From contig NZ_NOKT01000005.1 of the NCBI RefSeq assembly GCF_002237655.1, positions 186,001 through 250,000 of the forward strand: DNA of 64,000 nucleotides. Direction: 5' to 3'. The stretch is from Streptomyces sp. XY006. GTDB taxonomy: Bacteria; Actinomycetota; Actinomycetes; Streptomycetales; Streptomycetaceae. Under the pieces are notes generated by a model that was given only the letters and a program-made list of their open reading frames with translations, did not search any database and was not told where the DNA came from. The position numbers and the translations under genes were made by a program. Shown here piece after piece: positions 1 through 8,378 of the stretch. The number at the start of each line of letters is the position of its first letter. Position 1 is the stretch's first letter.

Positions 1-1
1 C

Positions 2-745
2 GCGCCCTGGACCGTCTTCCTCGACGACGTCCAGGTCGGGCCGCACTGGTGCGACCAGCTGGCCGAGGACCTCACCGAGGCGGCCCCCCACGTCGCGGGC
101 GTCCAGGGCGTCATCGCCGTGCCCCTGCCCGGCGAACGCCGCCCCACCGACTGGGAGCGCGGCACGGCCGGACTCGCCCGGGCCCGCTGGATCACCGCCG
201 ACATGGCCTGCCGCACGGAGGCCCTCAAGCAGGTCGGCGGCTTCGACGAACGCTTCCCGAGGGCCTTCCGCGAGGACGCCGACCTCGCGCTGCGCGTCCT
301 CGACGCGGGCTGGCGCATCCGGCGCGGCCGCCGCACCACCCGCCACCCCGTGCGCCCCGCCGACCGCTGGGTGTCGGTGCGGCAGCAGCGCGGCAACGCC
401 GACGACGCGCTGATGCGCCGGCTGCACGGACCCGACTGGTGGGACAAGGCCGCCGCGCCGCGCGGCCGGATCCGCCGGCACGCCGCCGTCACCACGGCGG
501 GTGTCGCCGCGTGCGCCCTGGCCGTCGCCGGACGCCCGCGCGCCGCGGCGGCCTGCGCCCTCGGCTGGGCCGCCGGCACGGCCGAGTTCGCCCGGGCCCG
601 CATCGTCCCCGGCCCGCGCACCCGCCAGGAGGTGACGACCATGCTCGCGACGAGCGTGCTCATCCCGCCCGCCGCGACCTGGCACCGGCTGTCCGGCGCC
701 TGGCGCCACCGCCACGTCCCGGCCCGGCAGGAGGTGACCCCGTGA
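2..745 (+). CDS. Family 2 glycosyltransferase, 3' part (5' end outside window)
   Basis: The gene enters from upstream; the open frame from base 2 gives 247 residues and a stop. A GT-A type sugar transferase is indicated by the LDDV motif (visible residues 7-10), a GGFDERF block and the FREDADLALR segment, which is the conserved ED region of family 2 enzymes that build glycans from nucleotide sugars. An Ala-rich hydrophobic stretch follows and may sit at the membrane. The stop codon overlaps the start of the next gene (GTGA), so it belongs to the heptose/glycan operon that runs to about 9.27 kb. The acceptor and the donor sugar cannot be read from sequence. The family call is firm; specificity is unknown. 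Confidence 0.85.
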   Translation, partial: APWTVFLDDVQVGPHWCDQLAEDLTEAAPHVAGVQGVIAVPLPGERRPTDWERGTAGLARARWITADMACRTEALKQVGGFDERFPRAFREDADLALRVLDAGWRIRRGRRTTRHPVRPADRWVSVRQQRGNADDALMRRLHGPDWWDKAAAPRGRIRRHAAVTTAGVAACALAVAGRPRAAAACALGWAAGTAEFARARIVPGPRTRQEVTTMLATSVLIPPAATWHRLSGAWRHRHVPARQEVTP

Positions 746-1344
746 ACCATCCCGTGAAGGCCGTGCTGTTCGACCGGGACGGCACACTCGTCGAGGACGT
801 CCCCTACAACGGCGACCCCGACCTGGTCCGCCCCGTCGCGGGCGCCCGCGAGGCGCTCGCCCGCCTGCGCGCACGCGGCATCGCCACCGGCGTCGTCACC
901 AACCAGTCCGGCGTCGCGCGCGGCCTGCTCAGCGAGGCCGACGTCCGCCGCGTCAACCGCCGCGTCGACGAACTCCTCGGCCCCTTCGACGTGTTCGCCG
1001 TCTGCCCGCACGGCCCCGACGACGGCTGCGGGTGCCGCAAGCCGCAGCCCGGCATGGTGCTGTGGGCGGCCGGACGCGTCTGTACCCACCCCGCCGACCT
1101 CGTCGTCATCGGCGACATCGGCGCCGACGTGGAGGCCGCCCGCCGGGCCGGCGCCCACGGCATTCTCGTCCCCAACGCGCAGACCCGCCCCGAGGAGGTC
1201 ACGGCCGGCGACCACGTCGCCCCCGACCTGGCCACCGCCGTCCGCGCGGTGCTGGACGGGGTGCCGCGTGGCCGCGTCCTGGTCGACGAGCGGCCCATCC
1301 GGGAGGCCTTCACCACCGGCCCCGGACCCGGGAGGTGCCGGTGA
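742..1344 (+). CDS. gmhB: D-glycero-D-manno-heptose 1,7-bisphosphate 7-phosphatase (GmhB-like HAD)
   Basis: A HAD-superfamily phosphatase of about 200 residues that would remove the 7-phosphate of heptose 1,7-bisphosphate in nucleotide-heptose synthesis. The HAD nucleophile motif DRDGT lies at residues 11-15, the threonine motif VVTNQSG in the middle, and a CPHGPDDGCGCRK segment gives the zinc loop that distinguishes GmhB from histidinol-phosphatases. The later acid motif is IGDIGADVEAA. I chose GTG at 742 because GGAGGTGA precedes it and it overlaps the upstream stop; GTG at 754 is an alternative. gmhA and hldE follow in the same operon, which supports the pathway assignment. Confidence 0.88.
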   Translation: MNHPVKAVLFDRDGTLVEDVPYNGDPDLVRPVAGAREALARLRARGIATGVVTNQSGVARGLLSEADVRRVNRRVDELLGPFDVFAVCPHGPDDGCGCRKPQPGMVLWAAGRVCTHPADLVVIGDIGADVEAARRAGAHGILVPNAQTRPEEVTAGDHVAPDLATAVRAVLDGVPRGRVLVDERPIREAFTTGPGPGRCR

Positions 1345-2332
1345 AAGCGCTCGTGACCCGACTCGACAGCTTCGGCGACGTCCTGCTCGCCGGCCCCGCG
1401 ATCCGCGCCGTCGCCGCCCGCGCCGACACCGTCACGCTGCTGTGCGGACCGCGCGGCGCACCCGCCGCCCGGCTGCTGCCCGGCGTCGACGACCTCCTCG
1501 TGTGGGACGCGCCCTGGGTGGGCTTCACACCCCCGCCCGTCGGCCGCGGCGAGGTCGACCAGCTCATCGACACCATCGACGCCGACACCGCGCTGATCCT
1601 CACCTCCTTCCACCAGTCGCCGCTGCCCGCCGCCCTGCTGCTGCGCCTGGCCGGCGTCGGCTTCGTCGCCGCCGACAGCGACGACTACCCCGGCTCCCTG
1701 CTCGACGTGCGCCACCACCGCGCCCCGCACGCCCACGAGGCCGAGGCCGCCCTCGACCTCGCCGAGGCCGCCGGGTTCCCCGCGGTCGACGACGGCCGGC
1801 TGCGCGTGCTCCCGCCGCCCCCGACCGCGGGCCTCACCGGCCCGGCCCCTACGTCGTCGTGCACCCCGGAGCCAGCGTCCCCGCCCGCGCCTGGAGCCCC
1901 GGGCGCTGCGCCGAGGCGGTGCGCGAACTGGCCGCCGCCGGGCACCGGGTGGTGGTCACCGGGGGCGCGGGGGAGAGCGACCTGACCGCGTTCGTCGCGG
2001 GCGAGCAGGCCCTCGACCTCGGCGGCCGCACCGGCGCCGCGGAACTGTCCGGCGTCCTCGCGGGCGCGGACGCCGTCGTCACCGGCAACACCGGACCCGC
2101 CCATCTCGCCGCCGCCGTCGGCACCCCGGTCGTCTCCCTGTTCGCGCCGGTCGTGCCCGCCGAACGCTGGCGCCCCTACGGCGTCCCGTACGTGCTGCTC
2201 GGCGACCAGGACGCGCCCTGCGCGGACAGCAGGGCCCGGCACTGTCCCGTGCCCGGCCACCCCTGCCTGGACACCGTCACCGCGCAGGACGTGGTCACGG
2301 CCGTCGAGAAGCTGCGGGGGGAGACGGCATGA
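1341..2332 (+). pseudogene. GT9 heptosyltransferase-like gene with a frameshift
   Basis: A family 9 glycosyltransferase (ADP-heptose transferase fold). The first half reads from GTG 1341 in one frame (VKALVTRLDSFGDVLLAGPA, the N-terminal Rossmann start) to about 1840. The second half continues one base earlier in phase, with VVVHPGASVPARAW and the family signature VTGNTGPAHLAAAVGTP, to the stop at 2332. One missing base within 1833-1852, in the GC run around CCCGGCCCC, explains the break; repaired length would be about 330 residues, normal for the family. Either a true inactivating mutation or a sequencing error. It overlaps the upstream stop (GTGA) and the downstream start. Confidence 0.8.
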
Positions 2333-3266
2333 GGATCCTGCTGTGGCACGTGCACGGCTCGTGGACCACCGCCTTCGTGCAGGGCCCGCACACCTACGTC
2401 GTCCCCGTCACCCCCGACCGCGGCCCCGACGGTCTCGGCCGCGCCCGCACATGGGACTGGCCCGCCCGCGTCGTCGAAGTGCCGCCCGAGCGGCTGCGCG
2501 ACGAGCACATCGACGTCGTCGTCCTGCAGCGCCCGCACGAACTCGCCCTGGTCGACCGGTGGCTGGGCCGCTGCCCGCCGCTGGTGCACCTGGAGCACAA
2601 CGCCCCGCACGGCGACGTGCCCGACACCCGCCACCCCGCCGCCGGGATCCCCGGCGCCACCCTCGTCCACGTCACGCACTTCAACCGGCTGATGTGGGAC
2701 GCCGGTCCGACGCCCAGCACGGCATCGTCGACCCCGGCCCGCTGTGGACCGGGGACCTGGAGCGCGCCGCCGTCGCCGTCAACGAACCGCTGCGACGCGG
2801 CCGCACCACCGGCACCGACCTGCTGCCCGCCTTCGCCGAGGCCGCCCCGCTGGACGTCTTCGGCATGGGCACCGACGGCCTGGCCGCCCGGCTCGGCATC
2901 CCCGCCGGCCGCTGCCGCTCCCACGAGCTCACCCAGGCCGAGCTCCACACCCGCATGGCCCGCCGCCGCGTCTACGTGCACCCCGTGCGCTGGACCTCCC
3001 TCGGCCTGTCCCTGCTGGAGGCCATGCACCTGGGCATGCCCGTGGTCGCCCTCGCCACCACCGAGGTCACCGAGGCCGTACCGCCCGGCGCCGGAGTGGT
3101 CTCCAACAAGATCGACGAACTGACCGACGCCGTAAGCGACTTCGTCGCCGACCCGCTCCACGCGCGCAGGACCGGCGAGGAAGCCCGGGCGGCGGCGCTC
3201 GCCCGCTACGGGCTCAACCGCTTCCTGGACGACTGGGAGCGGCTGCTGAAGGAGGTGGCCCGATGA
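2329..3266 (+). pseudogene. Glycosyltransferase (GT4/GT1-like) with a frameshift
   Basis: Starts at ATG 2329 overlapping the preceding stop (ATGA). The first 124 residues (MRILLWHVHGSWTTAFVQG, then VHVTHFNRLMWD) are in one frame; from about 2703 the homologous sequence (QHGIVDPGPLW, later SLGLSLLEAMHLGMPVVALA, the C-terminal donor-binding region of GT-B enzymes) continues in the frame one base earlier. A single missing base within about 2695-2715 would account for it; the repaired protein would be about 312 residues. This is the second such break within 900 bp, so a local sequence-quality problem is as likely as real gene loss. Sugar specificity unknown. Confidence 0.75.
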
Positions 3267-4480
3267 GGATCGCCATGGTGTCCGAGCACGCGAGCCCGCT
3301 CGCCGCGCTCGGCGGCGTCGACGCCGGCGGCCAGAACGTGTACGTCGCCCGGCTGAGCGAGGAACTGGCGCGACGCGGCCACGAGGTGACCGTCTACACC
3401 CGCCGCGACGCGGCCGGCCTGCCCGACCGGGTGCCGCTGCCCGGCGGCGCCGTCGTCGAGCACGTCCCGGCCGGACCGGCCCGGACCGTCCCCAAGGACG
3501 AACTCCTGCCCTACATGCCCGACTTCGGGGCCTGGCTGGCCCGCGCCTGGGCCCGCGAGCGGCCGGACGTGGCGCACGCCCACTTCTGGATGTCCGGCAT
3601 GGCCTCCCGGATCGGCGCCCACCCGCACGGCGTGCCCGTCGTGCAGACCTTCCACGCCCTCGGCACCGTCAAGCGCCGCCACCAGGGCCGGCTCGACACC
3701 AGCCCGCCCGAACGCGTCGGCGTGGAACGGCAGATCGGCCGCGGCTGCGCCCGGGTCCTGGCCACCTGCTCCGACGAGGTACGGGAACTGGCCGCGATGG
3801 GCGTGCCGCCCCGGCGGGTGTCCGTGGTGCCCTGCGGGGTGGACGCGGAGCAGTTCCGGCCCGGGGTGCCGCCCGACGGCGTCCCGGCACGCGACGCCCG
3901 GCACCGGCTGCTCGCCTGCGGCCGCCTCGTCCCGCGCAAGGGCTACGACCAGGCCGTCCGGGCCCTCGCCCGGATCCCGGACGCCGAACTGGTCGTCGCC
4001 GGCGGCCCCGCCGCCCGGCTGCTCGCCGACGACCCCGAGGCCCGGCGGCTGCGGCGGCTCGCCCGGCGCATCGGCGTCGCCGGCCGCGTCCGGCTGCTCG
4101 GCGCGGTCGACCCGGCCGCCATGCCCGCCCTGACCGGCAGCGCCGACCTGGTGCTGTGCACCCCCCTCTACGAGCCGTTCGGCATCGTGCCGCTGGAGGC
4201 CATGGCCTGCGGTGTGCCCGTCGTCGCCACCGACGTCGGCGGACACCGCGACAGCGTCGCCGACGGCACCACGGGCCGGCTCGTCCCGCCGCAGGACCCC
4301 GAGGCGATCGCGGCCGCCGTCCGCGCACTCCTCGCCGACGACGGCCTGCGCCGCCGCCACGGCAGCGCCGGCCGCGACCGCGTCCTGACCCACTACACCT
4401 GGCAGCGCGTCGCCGACGGCGTCGAGCAGGTCCACCGCCAGGCCCTCGCCGGACCCGCTCAGCACAAGGAGGTGGCGTGA
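3263..4480 (+). CDS. Family 4 glycosyltransferase
   Basis: A 405-residue GT-B retaining glycosyltransferase. The N-terminal acceptor domain opens with MRIAMVSEHASPLAALGG and the glycine-rich GGVDAGGQNVYVARLSEELA segment typical of sucrose-synthase/MshA-like GT4 enzymes. The donor domain carries ACGRLVPRKGYDQAV and the E-x7-E signature in YEPFGIVPLEAMACGVPVVA, where the glutamates contact the nucleotide sugar. The start ATG 3263 overlaps the previous stop (ATGA) and is preceded by GGAGGTGG. Cytoplasmic or membrane-associated. In this operon it probably adds a hexose or heptose to a glycan, but donor and acceptor are not determinable. Confidence 0.88.
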   Translation: MRIAMVSEHASPLAALGGVDAGGQNVYVARLSEELARRGHEVTVYTRRDAAGLPDRVPLPGGAVVEHVPAGPARTVPKDELLPYMPDFGAWLARAWARERPDVAHAHFWMSGMASRIGAHPHGVPVVQTFHALGTVKRRHQGRLDTSPPERVGVERQIGRGCARVLATCSDEVRELAAMGVPPRRVSVVPCGVDAEQFRPGVPPDGVPARDARHRLLACGRLVPRKGYDQAVRALARIPDAELVVAGGPAARLLADDPEARRLRRLARRIGVAGRVRLLGAVDPAAMPALTGSADLVLCTPLYEPFGIVPLEAMACGVPVVATDVGGHRDSVADGTTGRLVPPQDPEAIAAAVRALLADDGLRRRHGSAGRDRVLTHYTWQRVADGVEQVHRQALAGPAQHKEVA

Positions 4481-5079
4481 TGACCGTGCACCCGCCCGTC
4501 ACCGGGCACTGCGACGAACTCCAGGACGCCCTGGCCGCGTTCCGCGCCTCGGCGCACGTCACCGAACGGTGGGGCGAGCACCTCGCGGCCGTCCTCACCG
4601 GCGGCGGCCGGCTGCTGGCCGCGGGCAACGGCGGCAGCGCCGCCCAGGCCCAGCACCTGACCGCGGAACTCGTCGGCCGCTACCGCGACGACCGGCCGCC
4701 GTTCTCCGCGCTCGCCCTGCACGCCGACACCTCCAGCACCACCGCCATCGCCAACGACTACGGCGTGGACGAGGTGTTCGCCCGCCAGGTGCGCGCCCAC
4801 GGCCGGACCGGCGACGTGCTGACGCTGCTGTCCACCTCCGGTGCCAGCGCCAACCTGCTGTCCGCCGCCGACGCGGCCCGCGCGGCCGGCATCCGGGTGT
4901 GGGCCCTGACCGGCCCGGCGCCCAACCCGCTGCTCGCCGGCAGCGACGAGTCCCTGTGCGTCGACGCGCCGACCGCCGCGACCGTGCAGGAACTGCACCT
5001 GGTGGCGGTGCACATGGTGTGCGCGGCGTTCGACGCGGCCGTGGAACGCGGCACCTGGCGGCACGGCGGCGGGAGCTGA
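4480..5079 (+). CDS. gmhA: Sedoheptulose-7-phosphate isomerase (phosphoheptose isomerase)
   Basis: A 199-residue SIS-domain protein that would convert sedoheptulose 7-phosphate to D-glycero-D-manno-heptose 7-phosphate, the first step of heptose-nucleotide synthesis. The phosphate-binding loop GNGGSAAQAQ lies at residues 49-58. The metal/catalytic residues known in E. coli GmhA are matched in spacing: His59 and Glu63 (AQHLTAELVGR), and Gln170 with His178 eight residues later (QELHLVAVH). ATG 4480 shares its A with the preceding TGA; GGAGGTGG lies just upstream. Tight linkage to gmhB and hldE makes this assignment strong. Confidence 0.93.
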   Translation: MTVHPPVTGHCDELQDALAAFRASAHVTERWGEHLAAVLTGGGRLLAAGNGGSAAQAQHLTAELVGRYRDDRPPFSALALHADTSSTTAIANDYGVDEVFARQVRAHGRTGDVLTLLSTSGASANLLSAADAARAAGIRVWALTGPAPNPLLAGSDESLCVDAPTAATVQELHLVAVHMVCAAFDAAVERGTWRHGGGS

Positions 5080-5080
5080 C

Positions 5081-6442
5081 ATGGACCGCAAGGCCCCGCT
5101 GGTCGTGGTCGGCGACGCGCTGCTCGACCGGGACGTCACCGGCCACGCCGAGCGGCTCGCGCCCGACGCGCCCGTGCCCGTCGTCGACGACTGCGGGGAG
5201 CGGACCCGGCCCGGCGGGGCCGCGCTCGCCGCCTGGCTCGCCGCGCGCGACGGCCGGGACGTCACCCTGGTGACCGGCCTGGGCGACGACCCCGCCAGCC
5301 GCGAACTGCGCCGCCTGCTGGAACCCTGGCTCACCGTGGTCCCGCTGCCCCTGACCGGGCCCCTGTCCGAGAAGACCCGCGTCCTCGCGCAGGACCGCCC
5401 GCTGGTCCGCCTGGACCGGGGCACGGGCCGCACCCGCGAGGCCACCGGCGCCGCCCGCGAGCTCGTCCGCCGCGCACCCGCCGTGCTGGTCTCCGACTAC
5501 GGCCGGGGCACCGCCTGCGCCCTGCGCGACGACCTGGCCGCCCGGCCGCCCCTCGTCTGGGACCCGCACCCGCGCGGCGGCACCCCCGTACCCGGCACGC
5601 GGCTGGTGACCCCCGCCGAGAAGGAGGCCCACGCCCTCGCCCCGCGGGACGGCATCCCGCGCCGCGACCTGCACGCCGCCGCCCACAGCGCCGCCGCCCT
5701 CGTACGGCAGTGGCGGGCCGCCGCCGTCGCCGTCACCCTCGGCGCGCGCGGCGCCCTGCTCTCCTACGGCGAGCACCCGCTGCTCGTCCCCGCGCCCGCC
5801 ACCCACCCCGGCGACAGCTGCGGGGCCGGCGACCGGTTCGCCGCCACGGCGGCCGGACTGCTCGCCGACGGCGTCCTGGTCGCCGAGGCGGTCGAGGGGG
5901 CGGTGGCCGCGGCGAGCGGCTTCGTCGCGGCCGGCGGCGCCTCCGCCGTACCCACCGCCGACACCCCGCCGGTGCTCCCGCCCGACGACGGCGACCCGTT
6001 CGCCCTGGCCGCCCGGGTGCGGGCCGCGCACGGCACCGTGGTCGCCGCCGGCGGCTGCTTCGACCTGCTGCACGCCGGTCACGTCGGCCTCCTCCAGGCC
6101 GCCCGGCGGCTCGGCGACCGCCTCGTGGTGTGCGTCAACTCCGACGCCTGGGTGCGGCGCCGCAAGGGCGAGGGACGCCCCGTCAACCCGCTCGCCGACC
6201 GGGTCCGCGTGCTGCGCGCCCTGGCCTGCGTCGACGCGGTCGCCGTGTTCGACGAGGACACCCCCGAGCGTCTCCTGGGCGATCTGCGGCCCGACGTCTG
6301 GGTCAAGGGCGGCGACTACGCGGCCGCCGACCTGCCCGAGGCCGCCCTGCTGCAGCGGTGGGGCGGCCAGGCGATCCTGCTGCCCTACCTCGACGGCCGG
6401 TCCTCCACGGCCCTGATGGAGCGGGCGGCGGAAGCGCGATGA
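5081..6442 (+). CDS. hldE: Bifunctional heptose 7-phosphate kinase / heptose 1-phosphate nucleotidyltransferase
   Basis: A 453-residue two-domain protein like E. coli HldE (about 477). Residues 1-310 are a PfkB/ribokinase-type kinase (VVVGDALLDRDVTGHAERL at the N-terminus, catalytic-base motif GDSCGAGDRFAA near residue 246), which phosphorylates C1 of heptose 7-phosphate. Residues 320-453 are a cytidylyltransferase-fold domain with the HxGH motif in GCFDLLHAGHVGLL (about 326-339), which activates heptose 1-phosphate with a nucleotide, ADP in the Gram-negative enzymes. ATG 5081 begins one base after the gmhA stop. No HldD epimerase is visible in the window, so the final sugar may keep the D-glycero form. 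Confidence 0.92.
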   Translation: MDRKAPLVVVGDALLDRDVTGHAERLAPDAPVPVVDDCGERTRPGGAALAAWLAARDGRDVTLVTGLGDDPASRELRRLLEPWLTVVPLPLTGPLSEKTRVLAQDRPLVRLDRGTGRTREATGAARELVRRAPAVLVSDYGRGTACALRDDLAARPPLVWDPHPRGGTPVPGTRLVTPAEKEAHALAPRDGIPRRDLHAAAHSAAALVRQWRAAAVAVTLGARGALLSYGEHPLLVPAPATHPGDSCGAGDRFAATAAGLLADGVLVAEAVEGAVAAASGFVAAGGASAVPTADTPPVLPPDDGDPFALAARVRAAHGTVVAAGGCFDLLHAGHVGLLQAARRLGDRLVVCVNSDAWVRRRKGEGRPVNPLADRVRVLRALACVDAVAVFDEDTPERLLGDLRPDVWVKGGDYAAADLPEAALLQRWGGQAILLPYLDGRSSTALMERAAEAR

Positions 6443-7479
6443 CGCACCCGAAGGGCCGGACCGCGGGGGCGGACACGCAGGCCGCGCGGCAGGCTGCTGC
6501 CATGACACCGGACCCGGCATCCGCCGCCCCGCCGCCCCGCCTCCTCGTCCTGCGGGCCCTGGGCCTCGGCGACCTGCTCGCCGGCGTGCCCGCCCTGCGC
6601 GCCCTGCGGCGGGCGTACCCGCGCCACGAACTCGTGCTGGCCGCGCCCGCCGAGCTCGCACCGGTCGCCGAGGCGACGGGCGCCGTGGACCGGCTGCTGC
6701 CCGCCGCCGCCCCGGGGCGCGCGGTGCCGCGCTCGCTCGACTGGAGCGGCCCGCCCCCGGACGTCGCCGTCGACCTGCACGGCAACGGCCCGCCCAGCCA
6801 CCGGCTGCTGATGGACCTGCGCCCGCTGGAACTGCTCGCCTTCGCCCACCCCGACACCCCGGAGGTCGACGGCCCGCCCTGGCGCGCCGAGGAGCACGAG
6901 CGCGACCGCTGGTGCCGCCTGCTGCGGGCGTACGGCATCGACGCCGACCCCGGCGACGTGCACCTGGCCCGCCCGCGCACCGCCTCCCCGGCGCCCGGCG
7001 CGGTCGTGCTGCACCCCGGGGCCGGATCACCGGCCCGCTGCTGGCCCGTGGAGCGCTACGCCGCCGTCGCGACGGAGCTGCGCGCCCGGGGCCTGCGGGT
7101 CGTCGTCACCGGCGGCGCCGACGAGGGCGATCTCGTGGCCCGGCTCGCCAAGCAGGCCGGCCTGCCGGACACCGACGTCTTCGGCGGCGGCCTGCCCTTC
7201 GGCCGGCTGGCCGCGCTGGTCGCCGACGCGCGGGTCGTCATCAGCGGCGACACCGGCATCGCCCATCTCGCGGTCGCCCACGCCACGCGCTCGGTCACGC
7301 TGTTCGGCCCGGTGGCGCCGAGCCGCTGGGGCCCGCCGCCCGACCCGCGCCACCGGGCGCTGTGGTACGGCCCGGAGGGAGATCCGCACGGCCGGCGCAC
7401 CGACCCCGCACTGCTGCGCATCACCGTCGACGACGTCCTGGACGCCGTCACCGCACTGACCGGCATCCAGCACCCATGA
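6439..7479 (+). CDS. GT9 heptosyltransferase-like glycosyltransferase
   Basis: A 346-residue family 9 transferase. After a 30-residue variable leader the fold starts at PRLLVLRALGLGDLLAGVPA; family signatures are VVLHPGAGSPARCWP (start of the nucleotide-heptose domain), VVVTGGADEGDL and VISGDTGIAHLAVAHATRS, followed by FGPVAPSRWGPP. It overlaps the hldE stop by ATGA at 6439; an internal ATG at 6502 could also serve, since the first 21 residues are not conserved in character. It would transfer the heptose made by the preceding enzymes. In a Gram-positive lacking lipopolysaccharide the acceptor is a cell-wall or secreted glycan, not known here. Confidence 0.87.
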   Translation: MTHPKGRTAGADTQAARQAAAMTPDPASAAPPPRLLVLRALGLGDLLAGVPALRALRRAYPRHELVLAAPAELAPVAEATGAVDRLLPAAAPGRAVPRSLDWSGPPPDVAVDLHGNGPPSHRLLMDLRPLELLAFAHPDTPEVDGPPWRAEEHERDRWCRLLRAYGIDADPGDVHLARPRTASPAPGAVVLHPGAGSPARCWPVERYAAVATELRARGLRVVVTGGADEGDLVARLAKQAGLPDTDVFGGGLPFGRLAALVADARVVISGDTGIAHLAVAHATRSVTLFGPVAPSRWGPPPDPRHRALWYGPEGDPHGRRTDPALLRITVDDVLDAVTALTGIQHP

Positions 7480-7496
7480 GGAGGGGACCTTGCATC

Positions 7497-8378
7497 ATGG
7501 CCGCTGCGCGCCAGGACCCGAGCCCCGTCGGCATCGTCATCGCCACCCGCAACCGCTCCGCCACGCTCGCCGAGGCCCTGCGCAGGCTGCACACCCTCCC
7601 GGAGCGGCCGGAGATCCTCGTCGTCGACAACGCCTCCACCGACGACACCCGCACCCGGCTCGCCCGCGACTTCCCCGAGGTCCGCGTCCTGGCCCTGCCG
7701 TTCAACCACGGCGCCCTCGCCCGCACCTACGGCGCCCGCATCCTGGACACGCCGTACGTGGCGTTCAGCGACGACGACTCCTGGTGGGCGCCCGGCGCCC
7801 TGGACACCGCCGTCCGCCTCTTCGAGGCCCATCCGCGGCTCGGCCTGATCGCCGCCCGGACGCTGGTCGGCCCCGCCGCGGCCCCCGACCCCCTCAACGA
7901 CGTGCTGGCCGGCTCGCCCCTCGGCTGCGTCGGCGACCTGCCGGGCACACAGGTGCTGGGGTTCCTCGCCTGCGCCTGTGTGGTCCGCCGCCGCGCCTAC
8001 CTCGACGCGGGCGGCTTCCACCGGCTGCTGTTCTTCGGCGGCGAGGAGACCCTCCTCGCCTACGACCTGGCCGCGCGCGGCTGGGGCGTCACCCACTGCC
8101 CGGACGTCGTCGCCCACCACCACCCGGCGTCCGGGCCCCGCACCGGCCGCCCGGTGGTCCAGCGCCGCAACGAACTCCTCACCGCCTGGCTGCGCCGCCC
8201 CGTGCCCTACGCCCTCGCCCGCACCCGCGAACTCGCCGCCGAGGCCCGCTACGACGGCCACGCCCGCCGGGCGCTGCGCGGCACGCTGGTCCGGCTGCCC
8301 GCGGCGCTGCGCCAGCGCAGGCCCCTGCCGCCGCACGTCGAGCGGGCCGCGCGCCTGCTGGAGGGAGTGACCGCGTGA
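7497..8378 (+). CDS. Family 2 glycosyltransferase (first of a tandem pair)
   Basis: A 293-residue GT-A enzyme. It starts GIVIATRNRSATLAEALRRL, has VVDNASTDDT for nucleotide binding, and a metal-binding acidic block in YVAFSDDDSWWAPGA; GGFHRLLFFGGEETLLAYDL provides the acidic acceptor-side motif. ATG 7497 is chosen because GAGGAGGGG lies ten bases upstream; ATG 7476, which overlaps the previous stop, is the alternative. The next gene is clearly a paralogue with the same SWWAPGA block, so the pair arose by tandem duplication. Donor and acceptor are unknown. Confidence 0.87.
   Translation: MAAARQDPSPVGIVIATRNRSATLAEALRRLHTLPERPEILVVDNASTDDTRTRLARDFPEVRVLALPFNHGALARTYGARILDTPYVAFSDDDSWWAPGALDTAVRLFEAHPRLGLIAARTLVGPAAAPDPLNDVLAGSPLGCVGDLPGTQVLGFLACACVVRRRAYLDAGGFHRLLFFGGEETLLAYDLAARGWGVTHCPDVVAHHHPASGPRTGRPVVQRRNELLTAWLRRPVPYALARTRELAAEARYDGHARRALRGTLVRLPAALRQRRPLPPHVERAARLLEGVTA

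Noticed and set aside
49..741. An open reading frame upstream of gmhB in its own phase, giving an N-terminal extension
   Set aside because: The extension is Arg/Pro-rich antisense-like protein; the HAD domain begins at GTG 742, which has a good ribosome-binding site and overlaps the previous stop.
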